From Evansella cellulosilytica DSM 2522 (GTDB lineage: Bacteria > Bacillota > Bacilli > Bacillales > Salisediminibacteriaceae), in NCBI RefSeq assembly GCF_000177235.2, contig NC_014829.1, forward strand, positions 2,418,001 through 2,482,000: a stretch of 64,000 nt of DNA, given 5' to 3'. Shown piece after piece: positions 44,180-52,959 of this stretch (position 1 is its first letter; each line of letters opens with the position of its first letter). The notes beneath the pieces were generated by a model that had not been told where the DNA came from, did no database searches, and worked only from the letters and a program-made list of their open reading frames with translations. A program made the translations under genes and the position numbers.

Positions 44180-44509
44180 CTAGTTAAACAATACTCTTAA
44201 TATACCTACGATTAGTGCAACACTACTAATCGTAGTTCCTACAATCCATTTCAAAATATTTAGGTATATGTCTTTTGTAAAAGTTTTCACATCATTTTCA
44301 GTCATATACCTTTTATCATTCAATACTTGATCCATTAATACTAGAGCTTCCTCTTTTGTAACTACCTTTTTCAACTTGGCATATTCATCTAACATCACCT
44401 TGACGTCATTTTTATATGTTTTTAAATCAACTTGTGCATTTATTTGATCTATTTCATGACGAATTTCCTCAAGTCGCACCTCAATTTCCTTGATCTTTTC
44501 ATCGCCCAT
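44180..44509 (-). CDS. Coiled-coil protein with C-terminal membrane anchor
   Basis: A 109-residue protein: heptad-rich helices (MGDEKIKEIEVRLEEIRHEI; KVMLDEYAKLKKVV) and one C-terminal hydrophobic helix (IVGTTISSVALIVGILRVLF). I start at ATG 44509 because GGAGGAGAG lies eight bases upstream; a TTG six codons earlier overlaps that site. Tail-anchored coiled coils of this size occur in phage holin-like (XhlA/BhlA) proteins, but there are no phage genes around it. Function unknown. Confidence 0.7.
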   Translation of the reverse strand: MGDEKIKEIEVRLEEIRHEIDQINAQVDLKTYKNDVKVMLDEYAKLKKVVTKEEALVLMDQVLNDKRYMTENDVKTFTKDIYLNILKWIVGTTISSVALIVGILRVLFN

Positions 44510-44619
44510 TTTAAAACTCTCCTCCAATCACACCTTTTTTATTTTATTGCCTTTTAAAAAAGGTGTGTGGATGAGAGCCACGATATCCGCATTTTTCCAT
44601 TCATAAATTTGGTTTTTAT

Positions 44620-45477
44620 TTACTGCTTTTCCTCATGCCAAATCATTGCCAATGTCCCTTCACCTGCATGAACGGCAAGTGAAGAGCTAATTTCACCAAC
44701 AATAACCTCAAGGTTAGGTATAGTTTCATTGATTTTAGCCTTTAATTCATTGGCCTTATTTAAAACATTTCCATGCATTATCTGTACCTGCTTTATTGTA
44801 TGATTATCAGATGATTGCTTGAGTAAATCTATTATTCTATTTGTTGCTTTTTTCTCAGAACGAACACGTTCTAATAGCTTTAGCTCCCCCTCTTCGTTAA
44901 TAGACAAGATAGGTTTTATTTGGAGTACATTCCCTAATAAAAACTGGGCTCCTGACATTCTGCCACCTTTGTATAATTGGTCCAGGTTGCCGAGCAATAT
45001 AAGATTCCTTGAACGCTTCGCTTCTTCTCTAAGTTCATTAGCTATATTTTTCACATTGTCCATTTTTTCAGTTAATTGTAGTCCCTTATATATAAGTGTT
45101 GTTATTGCATGTGAAAGTGAATAAGAATCAACAATTTCAACCTCAAATTCAGCTTGTTCCTTCCCTGCAAGCGAACTTGAAATAGTACCACTCAATTTAT
45201 TAGAAATGTGAACGGCTATCGCAGAATCATATTTCTGCTTAAGGTGCTCGTATAATTCTTCAAACTTACTAACATTCGGCTGGGAAGTTTTAGGTACTTG
45301 CTTGTTTGTTCGTATTATCTCATATAATTGTTCAGACGATAAATCTACTCCATCTTCATATTCTACACCCTCTGAAATTACGACAATTGGAACAACATAA
45401 ACATCTGGATGCTGTTGCAGTTCTTTAGATAAATATGCAGTACTATCCGTTACAAATGCTATTTTACCTTTACTCAT
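44620..45477 (-). CDS. DegV-family fatty-acid-binding protein
   Basis: A 285-residue DegV protein. Signatures are IAFVTDSTAYLSKEL, KTSQPNVSKFEELYE, HISNKLSGTISSS, and LYKGGRMSGAQFLLGNVLQIKPIL. DegV (FakB-type) proteins hold a fatty acid for phosphorylation by a FakA kinase or transport it; no fakA lies nearby, as is usual for extra DegV copies in Bacillus. AGGAGG precedes the ATG. Monocistronic. Confidence 0.92.
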   Translation of the reverse strand: MSKGKIAFVTDSTAYLSKELQQHPDVYVVPIVVISEGVEYEDGVDLSSEQLYEIIRTNKQVPKTSQPNVSKFEELYEHLKQKYDSAIAVHISNKLSGTISSSLAGKEQAEFEVEIVDSYSLSHAITTLIYKGLQLTEKMDNVKNIANELREEAKRSRNLILLGNLDQLYKGGRMSGAQFLLGNVLQIKPILSINEEGELKLLERVRSEKKATNRIIDLLKQSSDNHTIKQVQIMHGNVLNKANELKAKINETIPNLEVIVGEISSSLAVHAGEGTLAMIWHEEKQ

Positions 45478-45659
45478 AAATTTATCCTCCTCTTAATAAA
45501 CATTTTCTTTTATTATACTTTGAATCTAAAATAATACCAAGTATTATTATCAGGTGCTAAAAAATAGACAATCCAGCCTATCTTTCCCCAAACTATTTCA
45601 CTTTCATGTTATAGTTAGGGGAAATAGTAATTGTCATTATAATATAAGGAGTTTTAACT

Positions 45660-45842
45660 ATGGATACAGAAATCATATTTGTGTTTATTGGAATAGGATT
45701 ATTTGTACTGGCAGCCATTTTTGGAGGGCTAGGTATAACATTTTTACTAAAAAATAACAGGAAGCAAGCCATTATTTTTTTAGGCATAGGAATCACAATT
45801 ATACTCATATATATCATTTCGTTTTTTGTTTTCCTCGACTAA
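45660..45842 (+). CDS. Small two-span membrane protein
   Basis: A 60-residue protein of two hydrophobic helices (IIFVFIGIGLFVLAAIFGGL; AIIFLGIGITIILIYIISFF) joined by the basic turn KNNRKQ. TAAGGAG precedes the ATG. Upstream (45592-45632) the transcript could fold CCCCAAACTAT with ATAGTTAGGGG. I recognise no family. Confidence 0.65.
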   Translation: MDTEIIFVFIGIGLFVLAAIFGGLGITFLLKNNRKQAIIFLGIGITIILIYIISFFVFLD

Positions 45843-45936
45843 CAAAGTGTAACCCGAAGCGCAAAAAGTTGGTAGCCCATAAGCTAGTAAAAGTACCGCA
45901 ATGGCTACACTACCCACGTTCCCACTATAAAATCCC

Positions 45937-45958
45937 CCACTTATTGTGGGTTTTTATG
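45937..45958 (+). terminator. Small terminator hairpin
   Basis: CCCAC-TTATT-GTGGG followed by TTTTTAT. It lies about 95 bases after the small membrane-protein gene and can end its transcript. Confidence 0.7.
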
Positions 45959-45985
45959 TGACTATGGAGGTACCATATAGTATAA

Positions 45986-46026
45986 GGGAGACTCAAAAGG
46001 TATAAAATCAACCTTTTGAGTCTCCC
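45986..46026. terminator. Dispersed palindromic terminator, first of a tandem pair
   Basis: GGGAGACTCAAAAGGT / ACCTTTTGAGTCTCCC, perfect 16-base arms, then TCTTT. Confidence 0.92.
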
Positions 46027-46064
46027 TCTTTGAAATGATCTCAGCAGCTCCATCGCAATATTTA

Positions 46065-46108
46065 GAGGTTGACACAATAGGCAATAATCAACCTTTTGTG
46101 TCTGCCTC
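46065..46108. terminator. Dispersed palindromic terminator overlapping an MFS gene end
   Basis: GAGGTTGACACAATAGG with CCTTTTGTGTCTGCCTC. One arm (46088-46108) encodes the last residues EADTKG and the stop of the minus-strand MFS gene, so the repeat forms part of the coding end. Confidence 0.85.
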
Positions 46109-47521
46109 TTTTCTTTCATTGCTATCATTTTCTGTAAAATCTGGTTGCTCCTTAGGGAGTAAACATGTAACAACTACACATATGAGAGCGATGACTGCTA
46201 AAATGATAAAGATGTTATGAAGACCAGCTGCTAGAAGTGCTGGAGCAACATCTGTCCCATTATTCGTTTGACCACCAATATGTTGATTCAGTACTACTCC
46301 TAAAATAGTAATACCTAAAGTCTGACCTAATGTGCGTAAAAAAGCATTAGATGATGCAGCAGTTCCTCTATTATTCCACGAGACAGAAGATTGGACAATT
46401 ACTGTAAAGACTGTCATCGACAAGCCAAATCCGAGTCCAATAAAGAACATAATGATAATTAAAATGATATTCGGTGTTCCGCTATGAATGAAAGTAAGTC
46501 CAAAGGTCCCTAAGGATATGACAATAACCCCAGTTAGTGAAATTAATTTTGTTCCAAGCTTTACAAGAAAACGTCCGCTTAAAAAAGAACCTAACGGCCA
46601 GCCGATAGACATTGGTATTAGTGTTAACCCTGAAGAAGTAGCAGCAAGTAATAATACACCTTGTACCCAAAGAGGTAAATAAGCAGTTAAACCTATTAAA
46701 ATCATTCCGAGCAGGAAGCCGCTAACGTTCGCAATAAGTAAATACCTGTTTTTGAATAAACGAAATGGTAGCATCGGTTCACTAACTTTTATCTGAATCC
46801 ATACGAAAATGAATAAAAATAAGCATGCAATTATGATTAAAGCAATCATTGCACTATCATTCCAAGCAATTTCATTTCCGCCAGATAAAAGGGCGTATAA
46901 AAGTGCTCCCATTCCAATAATGAAGGTTACTGCACCACCATAATCTATTTTCCGTTTTCGTTTTTCAATTTTCTCCTCTAAATATTTTCCGATCAAGTAC
47001 ATAGATATAATTCCAAATGGAATGTTAATATAAAAAATCCAATGCCATGTAAAATAGTCAACGAAAAACCCACCGACAAGTGGACCACATATACCTGCAA
47101 TCCCCCAAATTGAACCTAAAATGGCTTGCACCTTTCCACGTTGTTCATACTTAAAAACATCACCAACGATCGTAAACGACATTGGCATTAATGCTCCAGC
47201 CCCTATTCCTTGAATAGCTCTAAAGAAAATTAATTGTTCCATTGATTGTGAAAGACCACATAATCCAGATCCAATTAAAAATAGCGTAGCACCAATAATA
47301 AATATTTTTTTTCTACCGAATAAGTCCGCTAATTTACCAAAAATAGGTGTCATTACGGCATATGTTAGTAAATATATAGCAAAAACCCAGCTAATTAAAT
47401 CTAATCCACCTAAATCCCTTGTAATGACAGGCATAGCTGTACTTATCACAGTTACTTCTATAGCAGCTAAAAAAGTAGCAATAAGTAATGCAATAATGAT
47501 ATTGCGTTGATAACGATCCAT
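46088..47521 (-). CDS. DHA2-family MFS multidrug transporter
   Basis: A 477-residue, 14-helix MFS exporter. Motifs are IEVTVISTAMPVITRDL (DHA2 helix 1), motif A GKLADLFGRKKIF, motif B FRAIQGIGAGALMPM, motif C GIAGICGPLVGGFFVD and WHWIFYINIPFGI. This matches EmrB/QacA-type drug exporters such as B. subtilis YusP or Bmr3. AGGAAAGGA precedes the ATG. Its 3' end is embedded in a copy of the terminator repeat. Confidence 0.88.
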   Translation of the reverse strand: MDRYQRNIIIALLIATFLAAIEVTVISTAMPVITRDLGGLDLISWVFAIYLLTYAVMTPIFGKLADLFGRKKIFIIGATLFLIGSGLCGLSQSMEQLIFFRAIQGIGAGALMPMSFTIVGDVFKYEQRGKVQAILGSIWGIAGICGPLVGGFFVDYFTWHWIFYINIPFGIISMYLIGKYLEEKIEKRKRKIDYGGAVTFIIGMGALLYALLSGGNEIAWNDSAMIALIIIACLFLFIFVWIQIKVSEPMLPFRLFKNRYLLIANVSGFLLGMILIGLTAYLPLWVQGVLLLAATSSGLTLIPMSIGWPLGSFLSGRFLVKLGTKLISLTGVIVISLGTFGLTFIHSGTPNIILIIIMFFIGLGFGLSMTVFTVIVQSSVSWNNRGTAASSNAFLRTLGQTLGITILGVVLNQHIGGQTNNGTDVAPALLAAGLHNIFIILAVIALICVVVTCLLPKEQPDFTENDSNERKEADTKG

Positions 47522-47663
47522 TTAATATGTCCTTTCCTATTAAAATACAAAATAGCATAACACTAGTATAGTGATATCGCATCCAATTTGAAAAGAATTA
47601 TATTCATTTATTTATATTTCTAAAGGAATTAGTTGAAAAATATTGGATTTAAATTTTGAAATA

Positions 47664-47833
47664 ATGTACAAGGGGAAGTACGTGATGCCAATTCAATTTA
47701 TAGTATTCGTTGTTTTATTAAATATCACGAATGTATTAACGGTATATGGAAGCATAAAGGTGATTGGGAAGAAGATAAGTTTCATATACTGATGAACGAC
47801 AGTATTGAAAGGATCAACGAAAAAATAAACTGA
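47664..47833 (+). pseudogene. Possible frameshifted small gene
   Basis: ATG 47664 opens MYKGKYVMPIQFI and stays open to 47792 (42 residues). From about 47696 a second frame (+2) reads RCFIKYHECINGIWKHKGDW and on to NDSIERINEKIN, stopping at 47833. The second frame has the more protein-like composition. The simplest reading is a protein of about 55 residues broken by an indel near 47690; a sequencing error or chance overlap is also possible. Confidence 0.35.
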
Positions 47834-47850
47834 AAGAATGAAGATGTCAC

Positions 47851-47894
47851 GAGGGTGACACAAAAGGTCAATTGCAACCTTTTGCGTCACCCTC
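47851..47894. terminator. Dispersed palindromic terminator overlapping a small gene end
   Basis: GAGGGTGACACAAAAGGT / ACCTTTTGCGTCACCCTC, 18-base arms with one mismatch. The right arm contains the final glycine codons and TGA stop of the minus-strand lysine-rich protein gene. Confidence 0.9.
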
Positions 47895-48063
47895 CCATTT
47901 TTCTCCTCGTATTCATTGTCTTTTTAGATTGTTGACTTTTCAATTGCTTAGTTTGGTTAGTATTATTAGCACCTTTTAGTTCATTTCCTGCTTTTTTCTT
48001 CTTATTAGCTAACTGCTGCTTGATTGCATCTTGCAAACTAATTTTTTTAGGTGTATCAGACAT
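47887..48063 (-). CDS. Small lysine/glutamine-rich protein
   Basis: A 58-residue basic protein: MSDTPKKISLQDAIKQQLAN, a polar middle rich in N, Q and K, and the end NTRRKMGG. AAAGAGGAGGAATC lies upstream; an earlier ATG opens only a three-codon frame. Similar short basic proteins of unknown function are common in Bacillaceae. Its stop codon lies in the stem of a dispersed terminator repeat. Confidence 0.75.
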   Translation of the reverse strand: MSDTPKKISLQDAIKQQLANKKKKAGNELKGANNTNQTKQLKSQQSKKTMNTRRKMGG

Positions 48064-48265
48064 TCATGATTCCTCCTCTTTTTACATAAAATTAGTATAA
48101 TCTATTTTTAACTACTTTTGTACAAAATAAACGATGACTTTTAAGAAAAACTTTTTATTACGTAAGAATATCAATTATGAATAAAAAAATAGAATAAATA
48201 TAGTAATCAAAGTATATAAATGTATAAATGCTAGAATCAAATGATATTCTAAAGGAGAATTGCGT

Positions 48266-48817
48266 ATGAGTGCTAAAAAACAGCTCAACTATATTCAATA
48301 TATTATGAGGTTATTGAAACATCCTGACGATATTATAACAGAAGAATATAAAGGGTTTCGTAAGTTTGGTATGGTCAACATTGTTATCATGGCAATTTTA
48401 CTTTTTCTACACTCCATTATTCAGGAATTTTCTATTAATAACATTGAAACGATATATGATGTTCATCTATACCAAAGTGTTGTTTTTGCAATTTCTTATA
48501 TTATTCCACTCATTACCATATTGTTATTTATGAATTGGGTAGCAACAAAAATGATTGACAAACAAAGTATTGCCTATTATGTAGAAAAAATGGGGGCAGT
48601 GACATTCTTTCCATCTCTTTTATTGTCTATATCTATTATTTTTTACTTTTATCATGATACTATTTTTTCATTAATGAGTTCTCTTGCATTCACGTTTATT
48701 TATATAGGCGTTTTCGTTGTCTCCTACTTATTTTCTGCTAGATTTCACTTTAAAATTTCTATGATTTTTGTCGTTCTATTTTATTTATTCTCAAAGTTCA
48801 TTTACTACATATTATAA
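48266..48817 (+). CDS. Uncharacterised five-helix membrane protein (Yip1-like)
   Basis: A 183-residue protein: a polar N-terminus (KQLNYIQYIMRLLKHPDDII) and five hydrophobic helices. I start it at ATG 48266 since AAAGGAG lies upstream; a TTG two codons earlier is too close. The pattern 'N-terminal LLKHPD then five helices' resembles Yip1-type proteins and the membrane part of the zinc-ribbon protein at 59.6 kb. Function unknown. It is convergent with lrgB, overlapping it by 6 bases. Confidence 0.65.
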   Translation: MSAKKQLNYIQYIMRLLKHPDDIITEEYKGFRKFGMVNIVIMAILLFLHSIIQEFSINNIETIYDVHLYQSVVFAISYIIPLITILLFMNWVATKMIDKQSIAYYVEKMGAVTFFPSLLLSISIIFYFYHDTIFSLMSSLAFTFIYIGVFVVSYLFSARFHFKISMIFVVLFYLFSKFIYYIL

Positions 48818-49501
48818 TAGTAGAACTACAAGTAACGGTGCAATTATTGATACTATAATTGCACTGACAGTCATAGCAATAGAACTGGCCGCTCCCTCTT
48901 TTTCACTGCTTTCTAATGCTTTAGAAGTTCCGATTGCATGAGAAGCACTCCCTAACCCAATTCCTTTACCTAAATAATGTTCGATCCTAAATGCTTTATA
49001 AATAAATGGAGAAAAAACTGCCCCTCCAATTCCAGCTACCATTACAAAAACTGCAGCTAATGGTGCTGCACCCCCTAACGATTGCGTGATCTCCATCGCT
49101 ACTGGAGTCGTGACGGACTTTGGTATTAAAGCATAAATCAACTCTTCCTCAACTTGTAGCCACTTTGCCAAATAAATACCACTAGTCAACCCAACTATGG
49201 CGCTAACGAAAATACTAGTGACAATCGGTATAAAATATTTTTTTAAAATGTCTCTTTGTTTATATAATGGAAAAGCGAGAGAGACAACCGCAGGACCTAG
49301 GAAAAATTCTATCCAGCTCCCTCCTATCATGTATGTATCATATGAAATATCAAAAATGAAAAGGAGAATGACAATAATAGTAGTTCCTAGTAAAATCGGG
49401 ATAGTAAATGGTTTAGGAAATTTTTGATAAAATAACTTGCATAAAAAATAGATTGCTAGAGTAAAAAGAATGGCAATAGTCATGATATAAAATCTATTCA
49501 T
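48812..49501 (-). CDS. LrgB/CidB-family membrane protein
   Basis: A 229-residue LrgB protein: FFLGPAVVSLAFPLYKQ, LIPKSVTTPVAMEITQSLGG, and GIGLGSASHAIGTSKALE are family signatures. LrgA/LrgB pairs act in control of murein hydrolases and, in B. subtilis (PftAB/YsbAB), in pyruvate transport. It overlaps the LrgA-type gene by 8 bases. No LytST sensor pair is nearby. Confidence 0.92.
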   Translation of the reverse strand: MNRFYIMTIAILFTLAIYFLCKLFYQKFPKPFTIPILLGTTIIVILLFIFDISYDTYMIGGSWIEFFLGPAVVSLAFPLYKQRDILKKYFIPIVTSIFVSAIVGLTSGIYLAKWLQVEEELIYALIPKSVTTPVAMEITQSLGGAAPLAAVFVMVAGIGGAVFSPFIYKAFRIEHYLGKGIGLGSASHAIGTSKALESSEKEGAASSIAMTVSAIIVSIIAPLLVVLLL

Positions 49502-49865
49502 ATTCTTTTTCCACCTTCTCCATTTTTCGTACTAGTAACTGTGTCATGATGCCCGATATAACCATCACCAAAAAGGTACTAATCAATGCAATAAATATTA
49601 ATAGGAATCCTCTTCCAGCAAAAAATCCAAGATAGTTTAAAATACCGACTGTTACGGGCAAAAATAGAAGAGGCATATTTCTTAAAAGAAGAGAAGCCCC
49701 GTCTTCTAACCATTGCGGCTTTATGACTTTTGTAGTAAACAATAAAAATAATAACAACATACCAATAATACTCCCAGGAATACGAAGTTGAAATGTATGT
49801 TGAATAAAGCTTCCTAACCAAAAAAAACTATATAATATTCCAATATGTACTATAATTCGAAACAA
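49494..49865 (-). CDS. LrgA/CidA-family holin-like protein
   Basis: A protein of about 123 residues with four helices: LRIPGSIIGMLLLFLLF, MPLLFLPVTVGILNY and FLVMVISGIMTQLLVRK. I start it at TTG 49865 because GAAGGTG lies six bases upstream; an in-frame ATG three codons earlier (49874) is only one or two bases from that site. It forms the LrgA-LrgB pair with the next gene. Confidence 0.88.
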   Translation of the reverse strand: MFRIIVHIGILYSFFWLGSFIQHTFQLRIPGSIIGMLLLFLLFTTKVIKPQWLEDGASLLLRNMPLLFLPVTVGILNYLGFFAGRGFLLIFIALISTFLVMVISGIMTQLLVRKMEKVEKEYE

Positions 49866-50032
49866 TCCATACACCTTCTCACGTTCGATAAACTCACTTA
49901 TGTTAATATACGTTACTTCTAATGAACTTACAATCCAAAATCTAAAAAGAGAATGACAGTATTATGTGAAAAACAAATTTATCATTTAAACCGACGTTAA
50001 ATAAAGTGACTACAGAGTAATTAAAACAAAGA

Positions 50033-50069
50033 GGGTGAGGAAAGTGATCATAGCCATCTTTCCCCACCC
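50033..50069. terminator. Terminator after dicarboxylate/amino-acid symporter gene
   Basis: GGGTGAGGAAAG pairs with CTTTCCCCACCC with one mismatch, flanked by an A-rich stretch. It lies 44 bases past the stop of the minus-strand symporter gene. Confidence 0.75.
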
Positions 50070-50112
50070 TTAAATTAGCTCTCATTGAAACATCTTCTTC
50101 TATTTTATTTGC

Positions 50113-51318
50113 TTACGAAGCACTAGCTATATCGTCCTTCTCTTCACTAGCATCGACCACAACTGATGCAGATGCATCTCCTACTACATTTACCGATGTA
50201 CGCATCATATCTAATATTCTATCAATACCTGCAACTAACGCAATACCTTCTAGCGGTAAGTTAATGGCTGTTAATACCATTGTTAACATAACAAGGCCAG
50301 CACCCGGGACACCAGCAGTGCCGATTGAAGCGAGTGTAGCAATTAATACAACTGTTAATATTTGGGCAAATGTAAGTTCTATTCCAAAGTATTGGGCGAC
50401 AAACATAACCGCAATCCCTTGATAAATAGCAGTACCATCCATATTAATCGTTGCACCAAGTGGTAGAACAAAACTACTCGTTGATTTCGAAACCCCTAAA
50501 TTTTCTTGTGTGTTTTTCATTGTAACAGGTAGTGTACCCGCACTGCTACAAGTGGTAAAGGCAACAGACGCTGCTGGAATAATTCCTTTAAAAAACTTTA
50601 GGGGATTCATTTTCCCTAACGTTTTTACAGTAAATGAGTAAGTAAGGATAATATGGACGAGACACGCAACAGCCATGGCAACTATAACTTTAATTAATGG
50701 CATTAAAACAGAAGCGCCATACTCGCCGACTACTGGTGCAAGTAAACCAAATACACCAAAAGGTACGAGAACCATAATCATACCAGTAATTTTGTACATT
50801 ACTTCTGCAAAGCCCTCAAAAAAGCGTTGTACTGGATCTGCCTTTTCACCAGCTACAATAATACCTATGCCAACAAAAATTGCAAAGAAAATCACTTGTA
50901 ATATAGCCCCACTAGTAAGTGCAGCAAATGGATTTGTAGGTACAATATTCAATAATGTAGATATAAATCCTTCCGTTTCAGCAGGGTCAACGGTATCTCC
51001 ATTTAATGCTACATCTAAACCTGATCCTGGAGAGAATAAAAATCCTGCTGTAAGTCCGAACGTAATTGCAATTAATGTAGTAAATAAATAATAACCAATC
51101 GTTTTTCCACCAAGTCGTCCAAGCACTTTTACATTTCCGGCACTAGTAACACCTACAATAATAGTCGACAAAATTAACGGGATGATAATAAATTGAATAA
51201 GCCGTAAAAACAAATCTCCTAACGGCTGTACAACTGACGCTCGTTCACCAAAAATAAGACCGACAATCACAGCTAATATAAAAGCAATTAATATTTGCCA
51301 AACGATACTCTTCTTCAC
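50113..51318 (-). CDS. Dicarboxylate/amino acid:cation symporter (DAACS)
   Basis: A 401-residue secondary carrier of the GltP/DctA/GltT family. The substrate-site motifs are TCSSAGTLPVTMKN (serine-rich hairpin 1), NMDGTAIYQGIAVMFVAQ and GTAGVPGAGLVMLTMVL (hairpin 2), then DRILDMMRTSVNVVGDA. It imports glutamate, aspartate or C4-dicarboxylates with protons or Na+. The acidic tail is short. A cre-like site lies 81 bases upstream. Confidence 0.92.
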   Translation of the reverse strand: MKKSIVWQILIAFILAVIVGLIFGERASVVQPLGDLFLRLIQFIIIPLILSTIIVGVTSAGNVKVLGRLGGKTIGYYLFTTLIAITFGLTAGFLFSPGSGLDVALNGDTVDPAETEGFISTLLNIVPTNPFAALTSGAILQVIFFAIFVGIGIIVAGEKADPVQRFFEGFAEVMYKITGMIMVLVPFGVFGLLAPVVGEYGASVLMPLIKVIVAMAVACLVHIILTYSFTVKTLGKMNPLKFFKGIIPAASVAFTTCSSAGTLPVTMKNTQENLGVSKSTSSFVLPLGATINMDGTAIYQGIAVMFVAQYFGIELTFAQILTVVLIATLASIGTAGVPGAGLVMLTMVLTAINLPLEGIALVAGIDRILDMMRTSVNVVGDASASVVVDASEEKDDIASAS

Positions 51319-51397
51319 TTTACCGCCCCTTTCTTAATTTAGCGCAAAACGATCAATCTACTCTCTTACACTATCCTCCCTTCATAGAACACATAAA

Positions 51398-51413
51398 ATG
51401 TAAGCGCTTTAAT
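51398..51413. promoter_or_regulatory. cre-like site upstream of the symporter gene
   Basis: ATGTAAGCGCTTTAAT fits the cre consensus except for one conserved C near its 3' end. It lies upstream of the dicarboxylate/amino-acid symporter gene, a usual CcpA target class. Confidence 0.55.
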
Positions 51414-51509
51414 ATATATTTATAAAAACAAATTAGCTTTTATACTAATTTGTTTAAAAAGAAAGTTCATTAGATTTATATTACTTCTATATTATTAATG
51501 GTTTACCTG

Positions 51510-52709
51510 TTACACTTTTTTAACATTCACTAATTGTTCACTTTTAATGGCTTCCTTCTCTTCTGTAAGCCAGTTTTTTGAAAAGTATATAACAATTGCA
51601 GCAACCATTGAAATACACGCCATAATGGTATACATGACGTTTCCACCAACTGCATCAAAAATAGCTCCCCCACCAAATGAACCAATGATTGCAGCTAAGC
51701 CACCGAAAGCAACACCTACTAAAGCTTGTCCTGTACTTCTTAGATGATCAGGAACCATTTTAACAATAGTTTGGACTGCAATAATCCAAAAAGCACCAAA
51801 CGTAATGGAATGGCTTAATTGCAGGAAAGAAGTGATGACTGGAGATTCTACTAACGAATATGATAGCCATCTAAGTGAGTAAAAAAAGGATACCCACCCT
51901 AATATTTTTATAGGGTTAAAACGATCTATATGTTTAGATAAATAATAAAAGACTGGTATTTCACTTAATGCTCCTAGCATCCAAGCTAAGCCGACAATGG
52001 TTTCTATTGCTCCTAAGTTTTGCAAATGCATGCCGAGCATAGCATCATTCATTTTATTAGGAATACCAATTAATAAAATAACTCCTAGGAACATCAGCAA
52101 TCTTCTTTGCTTTAAAAGCCCTGATAGAGAGCTTAGTTTTACAGTATTAGCTTTTTCTTTACGGTCCTTTAATAAAAACAAAAAAGGATAAATGCATAAA
52201 AGCGTTAACCAAAATAAAATGTACAGTTTTTCTATACCTACATAAACAATAATTGGTCCAGCAATAAGAGCAGTGAATGCAAATCCTAATGACCCCCATA
52301 ACCTAATGGATCCATAATTACCTTTCCCATTTTGTTTGATGGTTGAAAAAATATAACTATCTATTAAAGGGGTACACGCTGAAAAGAAGAAGAACATAAA
52401 AATTGTAGAGAGAAACACTAAAATAAATGAACCTGTGAAAAATAGTCCAATACTTGCAATAAATACCATAAAATACAAGAAATATAATAAGTATTTTATA
52501 CTTTGGAATTTATCACTAATAAATCCCCACATTGGCTGTGCAAAAATACCAACAAATGGGCCTACTCCGATTATAAGTCCAATCTCCACCCCTTTAAATC
52601 CTTGTGCAGATAAATAAAGTGGTAAATAAGGCATTAAAATTGCACCACTAGCAAACTGGAACACAACAACTGCTTTTAAAAAGTATAATTGCTTGGTTTG
52701 ATCAATCAC
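51510..52709 (-). CDS. MFS transporter (MFS_1-like, LacY-type fold)
   Basis: A 399-residue, 12-helix MFS protein. MPYLPLYLSAQGFKGVEIGLIIG, PMWGFISDKFQSIKYLLY, YGSIRLWGSLGFAFTALIAGPI and DHLRSTGQALVGVAFGGLAAIIGSFGGG are features of the MFS_1-like group (nucleoside, phenylpropionate or sugar carriers, e.g. YwbF). The substrate is not evident. The start is GTG 52709 with GGAGGA six bases upstream. Monocistronic. Confidence 0.82.
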   Translation of the reverse strand: MIDQTKQLYFLKAVVVFQFASGAILMPYLPLYLSAQGFKGVEIGLIIGVGPFVGIFAQPMWGFISDKFQSIKYLLYFLYFMVFIASIGLFFTGSFILVFLSTIFMFFFFSACTPLIDSYIFSTIKQNGKGNYGSIRLWGSLGFAFTALIAGPIIVYVGIEKLYILFWLTLLCIYPFLFLLKDRKEKANTVKLSSLSGLLKQRRLLMFLGVILLIGIPNKMNDAMLGMHLQNLGAIETIVGLAWMLGALSEIPVFYYLSKHIDRFNPIKILGWVSFFYSLRWLSYSLVESPVITSFLQLSHSITFGAFWIIAVQTIVKMVPDHLRSTGQALVGVAFGGLAAIIGSFGGGAIFDAVGGNVMYTIMACISMVAAIVIYFSKNWLTEEKEAIKSEQLVNVKKV

Positions 52710-52959
52710 CCATATCCTCCATCTAACATCGAATCTATCGTTGATGTCATAGTTGTTAAAATAACGATTATTTATGATATCATTAAATTTATAAATGGAA
52801 ATATTAATTTTTTTAAAACGATTTCAAAGTTTGATATCGTGTTTTAAAACCATCATAGTTTATATGATAATTGTTACATTGCCTATTTTATTTTGATATA
52901 ATAAAAGACAGTGAAACATTTCTGTATAGTTGTAGCATGAAGAAAAGAGGTGCAGTTTT

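Noticed and set aside
44180-44509. Phage holin-like protein
   Set aside because: The coiled-coil plus tail-anchor layout fits, but no other phage gene is nearby.
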